From: Paenibacillus curdlanolyticus YK9
Lineage (GTDB): Bacteria; Bacillota; Bacilli; Paenibacillales; Paenibacillaceae
Direction: 5' to 3'
Assembly (NCBI RefSeq): GCF_000179615.1
Contig: NZ_AEDD01000009.1
Span: 186,001 to 250,000, forward strand
Length of the DNA: 64,000 nt
The notes beneath the pieces are model-generated. The model searched no databases. It saw nothing but the letters and a program-made list of their open reading frames with translations, and was not told the DNA's origin. Below, in pieces: positions 18,468-27,962 of the stretch. The stretch's first letter is position 1. Every line of letters begins with the position of its first letter. The translations under genes were made by a program, and so were the position numbers.

Positions 18468-19915
18468 CTTTCTGTCTCCTTTCGCAAAGGCAGAAGTTCA
18501 CCGTACAGGGACATATATGACTTGGCGGAACGGCTCCAGCTATAGTCTTCCTTCGCGCCATTGGCAATGATCGTTTTCCATGCTTCCTCATCGTCCCGGT
18601 ACAGCTGGACCGCTCTGCGTACGGTGTGAAGCATATCATGCGCATTGTAATTGGCGAATGTGAAACCGTTTCCTGTTTTAGTATATTCGTCGTATGACTG
18701 TACCGTGTCACGAAGCCCACCGGTCTCCCTTACGATCGGCACCGTGCGATAGCGCAGCGCAATCAATTGGCTTAACCCGCACGGCTCAAACAATGACGGC
18801 ATCAAAAACATATCCGAGCCCGCATAGATGCGTCTGGCCAAGCCTTCGTTATAGCCCAGCCGCACCGCGAGCTGCTCAGGCTTCCATGCCGCTGCGCCCC
18901 GCAGCATTTCCTCGTAACGGTATTCTCCTGCTCCGAGGAATATAAGCTGAATCCCTTCATCCAACAATTCACCCAGCACACGGTCGATCAAATCGATCCC
19001 TTTTTGATCCACCAGCCTCGTCACAACGCCGATGACGGGTATGGATTCGGATTCAGGCAGGCCAAATTCCCGTTGCAAAACCAATTTGTTTTTGCGTTTG
19101 CGGCTAATCGAGCCCCTATACGGCGTGTGTACGGCAGGATCATTCATCGGGTCAAAGCTATCCGTATCGATACCATTCAGAATGCCGTGGAGATCTGCAG
19201 CGCGCCAACGAATGACGCCGTCAAGCCGCTCGCCCCAATATTCGGTCTGGATTTCCTGCGCATACGTCTCGCTTACCGTCGTAAGCTTGTCCGCATACTG
19301 AAGCCCCGCTTTCATGCAATTGGCAGCGCCATAAAACTCGAGGCCGCTCGTCCAAAACCAGAAATCGTCCATCCCGACCAAATCCTGAAGCAGCTTCTGG
19401 CCGAACACGCCTTGGTAGCGAAGATTATGAATCGTAAATACCGTCTTGACGGATCGGCATAACGGGTCATACGCATATCGCGTTTTCAGCAGAAACGGAA
19501 GCAGCGCAGTCTGCCAGTCATGGCAGTGAATCACATCCGGCACGAAGCCGAAATGAGGCAAGCACTCCGCAATCGCGAAATTGAAAAACACGAAACGCTC
19601 CGGATCGTCATCGTACCCGTATAAGCCGCCTCGATTAAAATATTGCTCATTATCGATGAGATAAAAAATAACGCCTTCGATTTCGCCGCGCAGCAGGCCG
19701 CAATATTGATGCCTCCAACCGAATCGAAATGAAAAGGTGTGGATCGTCTCGAAATGCTCAAGATAAGCTGAAGGTATTTCCGCGTACTTGGGAAGCACGA
19801 CACGCGTATCGGCTCCCCGCTCGTTCAGCGCCTTTGGCAACGCGCCGGCCACATCTCCCAATCCGCCGGATTTTGCCAAAGGCACAGCCTCCGAAGTGGC
19901 AAACAATACGTTCAC
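18449..19915 (-). CDS. glgA: Glycogen synthase GlgA
   Basis: A 488-residue GT5 ADP-glucose-dependent glycogen synthase. The ADP-glucose-binding motif KSGGLGDV is at 15-22. Typical downstream segments are DVIHCHDWQTAL, TTVSETYAQEIQT and the C-terminal glycosyltransferase signature EPCGLSQLIALRYRT with a TGGL following. It lies 20 bp behind glgD and overlaps the GH15 gene by 19 bp. It extends alpha-1,4-glucan chains in the cytoplasm. Confidence 0.97.
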   Translation of the reverse strand: MNVLFATSEAVPLAKSGGLGDVAGALPKALNERGADTRVVLPKYAEIPSAYLEHFETIHTFSFRFGWRHQYCGLLRGEIEGVIFYLIDNEQYFNRGGLYGYDDDPERFVFFNFAIAECLPHFGFVPDVIHCHDWQTALLPFLLKTRYAYDPLCRSVKTVFTIHNLRYQGVFGQKLLQDLVGMDDFWFWTSGLEFYGAANCMKAGLQYADKLTTVSETYAQEIQTEYWGERLDGVIRWRAADLHGILNGIDTDSFDPMNDPAVHTPYRGSISRKRKNKLVLQREFGLPESESIPVIGVVTRLVDQKGIDLIDRVLGELLDEGIQLIFLGAGEYRYEEMLRGAAAWKPEQLAVRLGYNEGLARRIYAGSDMFLMPSLFEPCGLSQLIALRYRTVPIVRETGGLRDTVQSYDEYTKTGNGFTFANYNAHDMLHTVRRAVQLYRDDEEAWKTIIANGAKEDYSWSRSAKSYMSLYGELLPLRKETERWPVTS

Positions 19916-19935
19916 TGCACTTCCCCCTCTCTGCT

Positions 19936-21048
19936 TTAAATCACTTTGCGCTTGCCCGCGAGAAACGGCGACCCCGCCGCGCCGCGAATATCGCGCCCTT
20001 GATCAATGACGACATCCTTATCCAATATGGCATAATCGAGCACGCTATTCTCGCCGATAACGCCGTTTTGCATCACGATGCTATTGCGAATAATCGCGCC
20101 TTTGCGCACCTTAACCCCACGGAATAACACGCTATTGATGACCATGCCTTCGACGACGCAGCCATTCGCGATTAGCGAGCCCGACACTTTGGCCCCCTCC
20201 AAATATCGCGCTGGCGGCTCATCCTTCACCTTCGTAAAGATTGAGCCCGGACGGAAGAACACCTCTTTCCAAACATCGGACCGCAGCATCTGCATGTTAT
20301 TCCAATAATAGCTTTCAAGCGTGTTCACCATGCCGAGATAACCTTCGAACAAATAGCCGTATACATTCAACCGATCCAGCCGTGACATGATCGCATGGCG
20401 GATGAGATGCTCTTGACCTTGCGCCAACGATGTCTCGACGAGCTCCATCAGGAAATCGCGCCGCATCACATAAATTTCAGTAGACAGCAAATCGCTGTCC
20501 AGCCGGCCATAATGATCCTGCATGCCAATCACTCGCCCCGCGCTGTTCAGCTCCACCTTGCGGCTTTTGCCCGGAATCGGGTCCGTTTGGCGTTTGCATA
20601 CGACCGTAATGTCAGCGTCCTGACGCTCATGGAAATCGATGACCGGCGCCAAGTCAATATTGCACACGACGTGGCTGCGGGAAATGACGACGAACTCCTG
20701 TTGGCTGCGCGTAAAGTAATCACGGTTTTGGAACATATGGTACAGGTCGCCGCGACGCAGCTCCTGCTGATCATCCGAAGAGGGGGGGAGAATAAACAAT
20801 CCGCTCTGCCGATTATGCAAATCCCAGTGCTTGCCAGAGCCTAGATGGTCCATTAGCGAGCGATATTTGGTATGCGCGAACACGGCTACGCGAGAAATCC
20901 CGCTATTCACCATGTTGGACAGCATAAAGTCGATCAGGCGGTAACGCCCGCCGAACGGGACCGTTGCCGGGCAGCGGCCAGACGTTAAAATTTCCAATTC
21001 ATCCGGCTCGTGAATCAGGTTAATGACGCCCATTACTTTATTTTTCAT
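19936..21048 (-). CDS. glgD: GlgD subunit of glucose-1-phosphate adenylyltransferase
   Basis: A 370-residue ADP-glucose pyrophosphorylase-like protein of the GlgD type. The N-terminus ([24 protein letters not shown], about 5-28, described) lacks the GGxGxRL nucleotide-binding loop of GlgC, which fits the regulatory, catalytically poor partner found in Firmicutes. A left-handed beta-helix C-terminus is suggested by the hexapeptide-like repeats ([19 protein letters not shown]). It overlaps glgC by 4 bp, so the two subunits should be made together. Confidence 0.95.
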   Translation of the reverse strand: MKNKVMGVINLIHEPDELEILTSGRCPATVPFGGRYRLIDFMLSNMVNSGISRVAVFAHTKYRSLMDHLGSGKHWDLHNRQSGLFILPPSSDDQQELRRGDLYHMFQNRDYFTRSQQEFVVISRSHVVCNIDLAPVIDFHERQDADITVVCKRQTDPIPGKSRKVELNSAGRVIGMQDHYGRLDSDLLSTEIYVMRRDFLMELVETSLAQGQEHLIRHAIMSRLDRLNVYGYLFEGYLGMVNTLESYYWNNMQMLRSDVWKEVFFRPGSIFTKVKDEPPARYLEGAKVSGSLIANGCVVEGMVINSVLFRGVKVRKGAIIRNSIVMQNGVIGENSVLDYAILDKDVVIDQGRDIRGAAGSPFLAGKRKVI

Positions 21049-22211
21049 GAAGGCTCCACCTCCAGCAGCGTTTTGTAATTGGAAATGAATTCGTCGCTAC
21101 CAACGACTGTAATCGAAGACTGATCCGGGTGGCCAATCGTTACCCCGTCGGCAATGACGGCCCCGTCCCCAACGATTGTTCGATAAAGTCGTGCGCCAAC
21201 ACCGATTTTCGCGTTCGGCATAACGACAGATTCACGTATCACGCTGTCCCGGGCCGCATGTACACCGTAAAAAATAACCGATCGATTAATGTCGCCTTCA
21301 ATCAAGCATCCCTCTGTTACGATAGACGAAACAACGGAAGCTTGCGGCGCTATATATTGAGCCGGACGGTTCGGGCTGACGGAATAAATGCGCCACTCCG
21401 GATCGGTGAGATCAAGCGGCGGCCGATCATCCAGCAAATCCATATTCGCTTCCCATAAGCTCTCGATTGTGCCGACGTCCTTCCAATAGCCGCGGAACGG
21501 ATACACAAACATATTCATACCGTCTCTCAGCATCGCAGGCAAAATATCTTTCCCGAAATCATTCGACGAATGGCGGTTCGCCTCATCGCGAATAAGATAT
21601 CGCTGCAGGACTGGCCACGAGAATATATAAATCCCCATCGATGCCGTATTGCTTGTAGGCACCTTCGGCTTCTCCTCAAACGCCGTAATGCGATCCTCAT
21701 CATCAGCATGCATAATGCCAAATCGGCTTGCTTCCTTCCATGGCACTTCAAGGCCGGCGACCGTCACGTCCGCTCCTGTTTTCTTGTGATGCGCCAGCAT
21801 TTTCTCGTAATCCATCTTGTAGATATGATCGCCTGAAATAATTAGCACATAATCCGGATCAGAACGGTCAATGAAGCCCATGTTCTGATAGATTGCATTT
21901 GCCGTTCCCTTGTACCAAACGCCGCCCTTTTGCTTCACGAACGGCGGCAGTACAGCCATTCCGCCATCTCGGCGGTCAAGTCCCCACGGGCTTCCGATAC
22001 CCAAATATCGGTTCAATACCAACGGCTGGTATTGCGTTAACACCCCTACAGTGTCTATGCCTGAATGAGCGCAATTGCTTAGCGTGAAATCAATAATGCG
22101 ATATTTCCCGCCAAAGTAAACGGCCGGCTTTGCCAAGTCTTTCGTCAGTACACCGAGTCTCTTTCCTTCTCCCCCGGCGAGCAGCATGGCGACCATTTCT
22201 TTACGCCCCAT
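21045..22211 (-). CDS. glgC: Glucose-1-phosphate adenylyltransferase GlgC
   Basis: The 388-residue catalytic subunit of ADP-glucose pyrophosphorylase, which makes ADP-glucose from ATP and glucose-1-phosphate. It has the [20 protein letters not shown] loop near the start, [19 protein letters not shown], the EEKPKVP segment and a C-terminal hexapeptide-repeat region. GGGGG lies nine bases before the ATG at 22211; a TTG and an ATG just upstream are also possible. It sits 29 bp behind glgB. Confidence 0.96.
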   Translation of the reverse strand: MGRKEMVAMLLAGGEGKRLGVLTKDLAKPAVYFGGKYRIIDFTLSNCAHSGIDTVGVLTQYQPLVLNRYLGIGSPWGLDRRDGGMAVLPPFVKQKGGVWYKGTANAIYQNMGFIDRSDPDYVLIISGDHIYKMDYEKMLAHHKKTGADVTVAGLEVPWKEASRFGIMHADDEDRITAFEEKPKVPTSNTASMGIYIFSWPVLQRYLIRDEANRHSSNDFGKDILPAMLRDGMNMFVYPFRGYWKDVGTIESLWEANMDLLDDRPPLDLTDPEWRIYSVSPNRPAQYIAPQASVVSSIVTEGCLIEGDINRSVIFYGVHAARDSVIRESVVMPNAKIGVGARLYRTIVGDGAVIADGVTIGHPDQSSITVVGSDEFISNYKTLLEVEPS

Positions 22212-22240
22212 AGACATCAACCCCCAGTTAAAATATGTTG

Positions 22241-24148
22241 TTAACCTCTGCCCTCGTAGGTGAACAATAAAAATGAAAACGGCATAAGCCGGAATTCAAT
22301 ACTATGGTCGCGGCCGTGATACGGGATCGGATCGCTATGCACTGCCCAGGCTGACGTTGTGCCGCTATCTTCTGATCCATCTTCACCGCTATGAATCGTT
22401 AATTCATAGAAACCTTCCTCAGGAACGCCGACCCGGTAATGCCCGTAATCATGGTTAGAGAAATTGCAGATGACGACCGAAATCGTATCCCTTTCCCTGC
22501 CACGGCGTTCATAGCTAATAACGCTTTGCTCCGTGTTATGTACATCGATCCATCGGAAGCTATCCGGCTCGCGATCACATTCCCATAGGGCAGGAGTCGA
22601 GCGATATACGCCATTCAGCCGCCGAACGTAGCGATGCATGCTTGCGTGCAATGGATAATCAAGGATCATCCAATCGAGTTGGTCAAGATCTTTCCATTCA
22701 TCGAACTGTCCCCATTCACTGCCCATAAATAGCAGCTTCTTGCCGGGATGGGTCATCCAATAGCCGTATAACAGCCTTAATTGCGCGAATTTGTCTTCAT
22801 AGGAGCCAGGCATCTTGTGGAGTAAGGATCGTTTGCCATGCACGACTTCATCATGCGAGAGCGGCAACACGTAGTTTTCGGAGAATGCATACAGGAGTGA
22901 GAACGTGATGAGATTATGGTGATATTTGCGGTCAGCTGGATCAAGAAGCATGTAACGAAGAATATCGTTCATCCAGCCCATATTCCATTTGTAGTTGAAT
23001 CCGAGTCCGCCGAGGTAGGTGGGCGATGTGACAGCCGGTTGAGCAGAGGAGTCTTCGGCAATCATTAGCGTCTCGGGATAGTAGTGAAAGACAATTTCGT
23101 TCAGCGTGCGCAGAAACCGGAGAGCATCCAGATCTTCTTTGCCGCCATAGGGGTTTAGCGTACATAAGTCGGGCGGTTTATCCATGTGGAGATCCACCAT
23201 ATGCGCGACAGCGTCGACTCGCAAGCCATCGATGTGGAAATAATCCAACCAAAACAACGCGTTAGAGATGAGGTACCCGACGACCTCGCTGCGGCCGAAA
23301 TCAAAGGACAAGGTGCCCCATAACGGCTTCTCGGCTTTCCGCCAATTCGGGCCTTCGTAAAGCGGTGTTCCATCGAACTCGCGCAGTCCATGTTCGTCTT
23401 TAACAAAGTGGCCCGGCACCCAATCGAGGATGACGCCTAAGCCCATCTGATGGCAACGATCAACGAAATGCATCAGCTGTTTCGGCGAGCCATATCGGCT
23501 CGTGGCAGCATAGAAACCGGTAATCTGGTAACCCCATGACCGATCAAACGGATGCTCGGCGAGCGGCATCAGCTCGATATGGGTATAACCCATTGACGCT
23601 GCATAGTCGACCAATTGGTCGGCTAGCTCCGAGTAGGAGAGGAATTGCTCCTTGCCATGGATTTTCCAGGAGCCGGCATGCACTTCATAAATGAGGAGCG
23701 GTCGATCGAAGGTGCTTCGCTTATTGTCCATCCACGCTGAATCGTTCCATTCGTATCCGTTCAGGTCCGTTACGACTGACGCCGTATTCGGCCTTAGCTC
23801 GGACCCGAAAGCATAAGGATCGGCTTTAAGCAGTTTGGTCCCGTCTGAAGCGATGATTTCGTACTTGTATCTAGCGCCTTCCTTCAAGCCAGGAATGAAC
23901 CCTGACCACACGCCGGAGGTACCGAACCTCTCCAACTGATCATTCGATCCATCCCAATCGTTGAAATCGCCTGCAACACCTACGCTGACTGCATTGGGAG
24001 CCCATACGGTAAAGCGTACACCGAGCCTTCTTTTCCACTTCATTCGGTGAGCACCGAATGTCCGATAGCTTTGATACAACGCACCTTCATTGTACAAATA
24101 CAAATCATGCATTGTGATGCCATAAGGCGGCGCAGCTAGTCTCGGCAA
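22241..24148 (-). CDS. glgB: 1,4-alpha-glucan branching enzyme GlgB
   Basis: A 635-residue GH13_9 enzyme that creates alpha-1,6 branches in glycogen. An N-terminal CBM48-like domain ([20 protein letters not shown]) precedes the barrel. The nucleophile Asp is in [10 protein letters not shown], the acid/base Glu in [11 protein letters not shown] and the third acidic residue in [12 protein letters not shown]. The C-terminal domain is present. The start is a TTG behind GGGGGTG. It is the first gene of the glg operon; the 136 bp upstream are AT-rich and should hold the promoter, but no clear hexamers were fixed. Confidence 0.96.
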   Translation of the reverse strand: MPRLAAPPYGITMHDLYLYNEGALYQSYRTFGAHRMKWKRRLGVRFTVWAPNAVSVGVAGDFNDWDGSNDQLERFGTSGVWSGFIPGLKEGARYKYEIIASDGTKLLKADPYAFGSELRPNTASVVTDLNGYEWNDSAWMDNKRSTFDRPLLIYEVHAGSWKIHGKEQFLSYSELADQLVDYAASMGYTHIELMPLAEHPFDRSWGYQITGFYAATSRYGSPKQLMHFVDRCHQMGLGVILDWVPGHFVKDEHGLREFDGTPLYEGPNWRKAEKPLWGTLSFDFGRSEVVGYLISNALFWLDYFHIDGLRVDAVAHMVDLHMDKPPDLCTLNPYGGKEDLDALRFLRTLNEIVFHYYPETLMIAEDSSAQPAVTSPTYLGGLGFNYKWNMGWMNDILRYMLLDPADRKYHHNLITFSLLYAFSENYVLPLSHDEVVHGKRSLLHKMPGSYEDKFAQLRLLYGYWMTHPGKKLLFMGSEWGQFDEWKDLDQLDWMILDYPLHASMHRYVRRLNGVYRSTPALWECDREPDSFRWIDVHNTEQSVISYERRGRERDTISVVICNFSNHDYGHYRVGVPEEGFYELTIHSGEDGSEDSGTTSAWAVHSDPIPYHGRDHSIEFRLMPFSFLLFTYEGRG

Positions 24149-24284
24149 AGGTTACACCCCCTGTCGGCGTTGATACCCCCTATTATACAAGAAGGTTGAA
24201 AATTTGAAACCCTTATTTTCATCAATTAAGTTAACTTTATTTACTCCCATCTTACACGTAGTTAACACTCACTTAACACATGTC

Positions 24285-24539
24285 TTAATTTCGCTTACGA
24301 TTATCTCCCCCATATGTACGATTGATATAATAATGCTTGGAACACCACCCCTTACTGATCGCCGAGCGTGCGCAACCGATCCAATTACAGTCTACTGGTT
24401 GCTTCGCGCTTCGAGTCTTTACAATTTGCGGATCGCCGTGCCTTAGCACCCGTTGGTGATGCATGGCACATAAGCCTTTTGCCTTTACAGCCTTGCTGCA
24501 GCCCTCGATTATGCATGTCAATTCCTTCACTTCATTCAT
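24285..24539 (-). CDS. Small protein with two Cys/His zinc-knuckle repeats
   Basis: An 84-residue protein built from two copies of C-x4-C-x9-C-x2-H: Cys9/Cys14/Cys24/His27 and Cys51/Cys56/Cys66/His69. Each is followed by a basic or aromatic helix (HQRVLRHGDP and YYINRTYGGDN). The repeat should bind two zinc ions. Similar modules occur in small phage and accessory DNA-binding proteins; the function here is unknown. AGGGGG lies ten bases before the ATG. It is divergent from the PAS gene and is preceded by a leader with extensive base-pairing potential. Confidence 0.7.
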   Translation of the reverse strand: MNEVKELTCIIEGCSKAVKAKGLCAMHHQRVLRHGDPQIVKTRSAKQPVDCNWIGCARSAISKGWCSKHYYINRTYGGDNRKRN

Positions 24540-24554
24540 GATGTCTGACCCCCT

Positions 24555-24692
24555 GATGACTCGCCGGGGACGTATTGTCCCATGGGTATATCCATCTTAT
24601 TCGATAAAGCTTCCCACGATAAAGTACGCTAAGAGACGAAAGAGGCCGAGTCATCCCTTGATTGGGTCCCTTTGGCGTACTATCGTCTTCTA
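24555..24692 (-). promoter_or_regulatory. Potentially structured leader of the zinc-knuckle gene
   Basis: Two nested inverted repeats lie before the 84-residue ORF. CGATA-GTACGC / GCGTAC-TTTATCG pairs positions near 24617-24632 with 24672-24692. GATGACTCG / CGAGTCATC pairs 24648-24656 with 24555-24563, the latter directly before the ribosome binding site. A small GGGAC-AATAC-GTCCC hairpin lies between. The arrangement allows alternative folds that could hide or expose the RBS. I could not assign it to a known riboswitch class. Confidence 0.4.
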
Positions 24693-24865
24693 TCTACGGT
24701 CGGGTTTAATTTTTTAAATCCTCATCTCCTTTACGAAACAAATCATTTACCATTTTAGCTAAAAAGAATCATTGTCCGTAAGGGCCAACAAGCCTATACT
24801 TGTACCGTGATAGAAATAAAATCAGAGAGGAATGGTAGGACATATTTCGGCATATATTCGACACG

Positions 24866-25744
24866 ATGGAGCAACCACTAGCTGTCGTTCGACGGTCTGG
24901 CCGTTCCCTTACGATAACCGAAGCCAACCCTGCATTTATACGAATGACCGGTTATGAGATCGATAGATTGCAAGCGATACAGATTCGACAGCTGTTCCCC
25001 AAGCTTTATAGCAACAAGCAGCCTGCTTTGGTTCACGGGATTATCGAGACGACACTTAAGCCTAGCTTTGGAAGCGTCAAACCTATCACGATGGAAATCA
25101 AGCCGCTACCTTGCTGTGACGAGGACGCAACCGGACGCACCTATTACCTGATCATTGCCAAGGATATGAGTGCGGACAAATGGCTAGAACAACAATCATC
25201 CGTCGCAAAAGCGCTTAACATCGGCATTTGCGATCATGAGTATATCGTACGCAAGTTTCACCAGAACTACTCTCCGCTTACAGGCGCAGATCATTCTCCT
25301 CTGCATCAATCGATCTTCGACTTTCTGGATCCGAATGTTCACGAGATGATCAGGGAGCAGCTATCTAATGCCAGCATCGACAGCTCCTCTCGGGAGATTG
25401 TCGTTCGAACCGTAAGCTTCGAGGACATGAGCGGCTTGGAGATGAGAGCAACCATATGTCCGATTTTTGACGGGTTTGGTGCCATTCAAGAATTTGCGTT
25501 TTCCGTATGGGACCTGAAGGAAGCGAATGATTCCGGGCAGCCTGGCATGAAACTCAAAATTTGGATGGCCAAACGAGATATTTCGACAAGCCAGCTTTCG
25601 TTATCGACCGGCATCTCCATTCAGACCATCTCCAAGCTTCGCAATGGCAAAATTACGAAGCCACAGCGTTTGACAGCAGAGCTGATCGCTTCCGAGCTGC
25701 GGGTTGAAGTATCGGACATATGGTCAGAGGTCGGTCGAAGATAA
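24866..25744 (+). CDS. PAS-domain regulator with C-terminal XRE-type HTH
   Basis: A protein of at least 292 residues. Two PAS-like segments are visible: about 1-110 (TITEANPAFIRMTGYEIDRLQ) and about 115-230. A Cro/C1-type helix-turn-helix follows at about 232-290 (ISTSQLSLSTGISIQTISKL). It should be a cytoplasmic sensor-regulator with an unknown ligand. The ATG at 24866 has no ribosome binding site. In-frame codons upstream from 24842 encode IFRHIFDT, which looks like the missing first helix of the PAS domain, and GAGAGGAATGGTAGGA precedes an ATA at 24842. The true start may therefore be non-AUG. It is divergent from the zinc-knuckle gene. Confidence 0.75.
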   Translation: MEQPLAVVRRSGRSLTITEANPAFIRMTGYEIDRLQAIQIRQLFPKLYSNKQPALVHGIIETTLKPSFGSVKPITMEIKPLPCCDEDATGRTYYLIIAKDMSADKWLEQQSSVAKALNIGICDHEYIVRKFHQNYSPLTGADHSPLHQSIFDFLDPNVHEMIREQLSNASIDSSSREIVVRTVSFEDMSGLEMRATICPIFDGFGAIQEFAFSVWDLKEANDSGQPGMKLKIWMAKRDISTSQLSLSTGISIQTISKLRNGKITKPQRLTAELIASELRVEVSDIWSEVGRR

Positions 25745-25863
25745 GCGCAGTGTTCAACTGAACTTTGTTCCGTATTATTATATACTGGCCTTTAATTGTT
25801 ATATGTATGACAGTGTTTTGATGCTGTAAAATACAGACATAACGATTAAGGGGAGCTGATAGT

Positions 25864-27900
25864 TTGCTGTCGTCAAAATTAACCAAAATCTTATATGGCG
25901 GGGACTATAACCCTGAGCAATGGGATCGCAGCGTATGGTCGGAAGACATGAGAATGATTCGATTGGCAGGGATGGATATTGCAACCGTCAATGTATTCTC
26001 ATGGGCAATGCTGCAGCCTGATGATGAAACCTATGATTTTTCCACATTAGACGAAATTATGGCTATGCTTCAGGAGAATGGCATCCACGCTTGCCTTGCG
26101 ACAAGCACGGGCGCCCATCCTGCATGGATGGCCCGCAAATATCCAGAGATTTTACGAACTGACTTTGAAGGTCGCAAACGCAAGTTCGGCGGCAGGCATA
26201 ATTCTTGCCCGAACAGCCCTGTTTACCGCACTTATTCGACAAAATTGGCAGCGAAAATTGCTGAACGTTATAAAGACCATCCGTCGCTGCTGCTGTGGCA
26301 TGTTTCCAATGAATATGGCGGCGAGTGTTATTGCGATAATTGCGCTGCTGCTTTTCGTGTATGGCTGCGAAGCAAATATGGCACGCTAGATAAGCTAAAC
26401 GAGCAGTGGAATACGCGCTTCTGGGGCCACACCTTCTATGACTGGGAAGAAATCGTGCCGCCCAACATGCTCAGTGAGCAATGGTCCGCCCGCCACACCT
26501 GCTTCCAAGGCATTTCGCTTGATTACACGCGATTTAACTCGGACAGCATGCTTGACTGCTATAAGCTAGAATATGCTGAACTCAAGAAACATACGCCTAA
26601 CATTCCCGTCACGACGAATCTTATGGGCGCATACAAGCCGCTGGATTACTTCAAATGGGCACAGCATATGGACATCGTCTCATGGGACAACTATCCTTCT
26701 GCCGATACACCGTTCAGCTACACGGCAATGATGCACGACCTGATGCGCGGATTAAAAGAAGGCCAACCGTTTTTGCTGATGGAGCAAACGCCAAGCCAGC
26801 AAAACTGGCAAGCCTATAACGCCTTGAAGCGGCCAGGCGTGATGGCGCTGTGGAGCTATCAAGCGGTCGCGCATAGCGCGGACAGCGTCATGTTCTTCCA
26901 GCTTCGCCGCTCGATCGGCGCATGCGAGAAATACCACGGCGCACTAATCGAGCATGTCGGTCACGAGCATACGCGCGTGTTCCGCGAATGTGCGCAATTA
27001 GGCAGTGAACTGCAGCAATTGGGCGATAAATTGCTCGATGCGCGCAGCGATGCGAAGGTCGGCATCTTATTTGATTGGGACAATTGGTGGGCGATCGAAT
27101 ACTCCAGCGGTCCATCCGCTGCACTCCAATATACGGCCGAAGTGCATAAGTATTACGATGCGCTTTATCAGCAAAATATTGCAGTCGACATGGTCGGTCT
27201 CGATGCGGATTTCCGTTCCTACGACATTCTCATCGCCCCGGTGCTATATATGGTGAAACCGGGATTAGCAGCCAAGCTGGAACAATTCACTCGTAATGGC
27301 GGCACATTCCTCACAACCTTCTTTAGCGGAATCGTCAACGAGAACGATATCGTCACGCTCGGCGGTTATCCCGGCGAATTACGCAACATGCTTGGCATTT
27401 GGGTAGAAGAAATCGATGCCCTATACCCTGATCAGCGAAATCAGATCATTATAAAAGATAAGCTAGGCGCGTTGACCGGCAGCTATGAATGCGGTTTGCT
27501 ATGCGATCTGCTGCATGTCGAGGGCGCTGATATCATTGCAGAATATGGACAAGACTTCTATGCAGGCATGCCTGCCGTCACTCGCAACCTATTCGGCCAA
27601 GGCGAAGCATGGTACGTGGCATCCAGTCCGGAGCCAGCATTCTTGCAAGGCTTGCTCGGCGAAATTTGCGAAAAACGCGGAATATTGTCGATACTGCCGT
27701 CGAAGTCTGGAATGGAAACGACTCGCAGAACGAAGAACGGCCAATCCTATGTGTTTATTTTGAATCATAACGACACCGTGCAAACGGTTGAACTGGGTGA
27801 CGTTCAAGGCACCGAGCTGTTAAGCGGGCAGCCCGCTGTCGGGCAAATCAAGGTCGCTGCACGGAGCACTATTATAATAGAAGAAACACGTAAAAAATGA
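25864..27900 (+). CDS. GH42 beta-galactosidase
   Basis: A 678-residue glycoside hydrolase family 42 enzyme. The N-terminus has the typical YGGDYNPEQW (11-20). The acid/base is Glu150 in WHVSNEYGG, the nucleophile is Glu307 in LLMEQTPSQQNW, and a zinc cluster is formed by Cys115, Cys155, Cys157 and Cys160. The trimerisation-like and C-terminal beta domains are present. There is no signal peptide, so it hydrolyses imported beta-galactosides. The TTG start follows AAGGGGAG. It is convergent with an aldose epimerase gene, with a shared terminator between. Confidence 0.95.
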   Translation: MLSSKLTKILYGGDYNPEQWDRSVWSEDMRMIRLAGMDIATVNVFSWAMLQPDDETYDFSTLDEIMAMLQENGIHACLATSTGAHPAWMARKYPEILRTDFEGRKRKFGGRHNSCPNSPVYRTYSTKLAAKIAERYKDHPSLLLWHVSNEYGGECYCDNCAAAFRVWLRSKYGTLDKLNEQWNTRFWGHTFYDWEEIVPPNMLSEQWSARHTCFQGISLDYTRFNSDSMLDCYKLEYAELKKHTPNIPVTTNLMGAYKPLDYFKWAQHMDIVSWDNYPSADTPFSYTAMMHDLMRGLKEGQPFLLMEQTPSQQNWQAYNALKRPGVMALWSYQAVAHSADSVMFFQLRRSIGACEKYHGALIEHVGHEHTRVFRECAQLGSELQQLGDKLLDARSDAKVGILFDWDNWWAIEYSSGPSAALQYTAEVHKYYDALYQQNIAVDMVGLDADFRSYDILIAPVLYMVKPGLAAKLEQFTRNGGTFLTTFFSGIVNENDIVTLGGYPGELRNMLGIWVEEIDALYPDQRNQIIIKDKLGALTGSYECGLLCDLLHVEGADIIAEYGQDFYAGMPAVTRNLFGQGEAWYVASSPEPAFLQGLLGEICEKRGILSILPSKSGMETTRRTKNGQSYVFILNHNDTVQTVELGDVQGTELLSGQPAVGQIKVAARSTIIIEETRKK

Positions 27901-27902
27901 CT

Positions 27903-27943
27903 AAAAAAGCAAGCATTTCGCAGTAGCGAATGCTTGCTTTTTC
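27903..27943. terminator. Bidirectional terminator between the GH42 and epimerase genes
   Basis: Arms AAAAAGCAAGCATT / AATGCTTGCTTTTT with a short GC-rich top, located between two convergent stop codons. Confidence 0.9.
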
Positions 27944-27962
27944 TCATTCTATTCAACAATTT

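Noticed and set aside
24463-24717. Plus-strand 84-codon frame overlapping the zinc-knuckle gene
   Set aside because: It has no ribosome binding site, and its composition is not protein-like; the opposite frame shows two clear Cys/His repeats.
24540-24720. Cyclic-di-GMP, cyclic-di-AMP or other known riboswitch in the zinc-knuckle leader
   Set aside because: The conserved bases of the GEMM and ydaO motifs are not present; only the base-pairing potential remains, so I report it as an unassigned leader.
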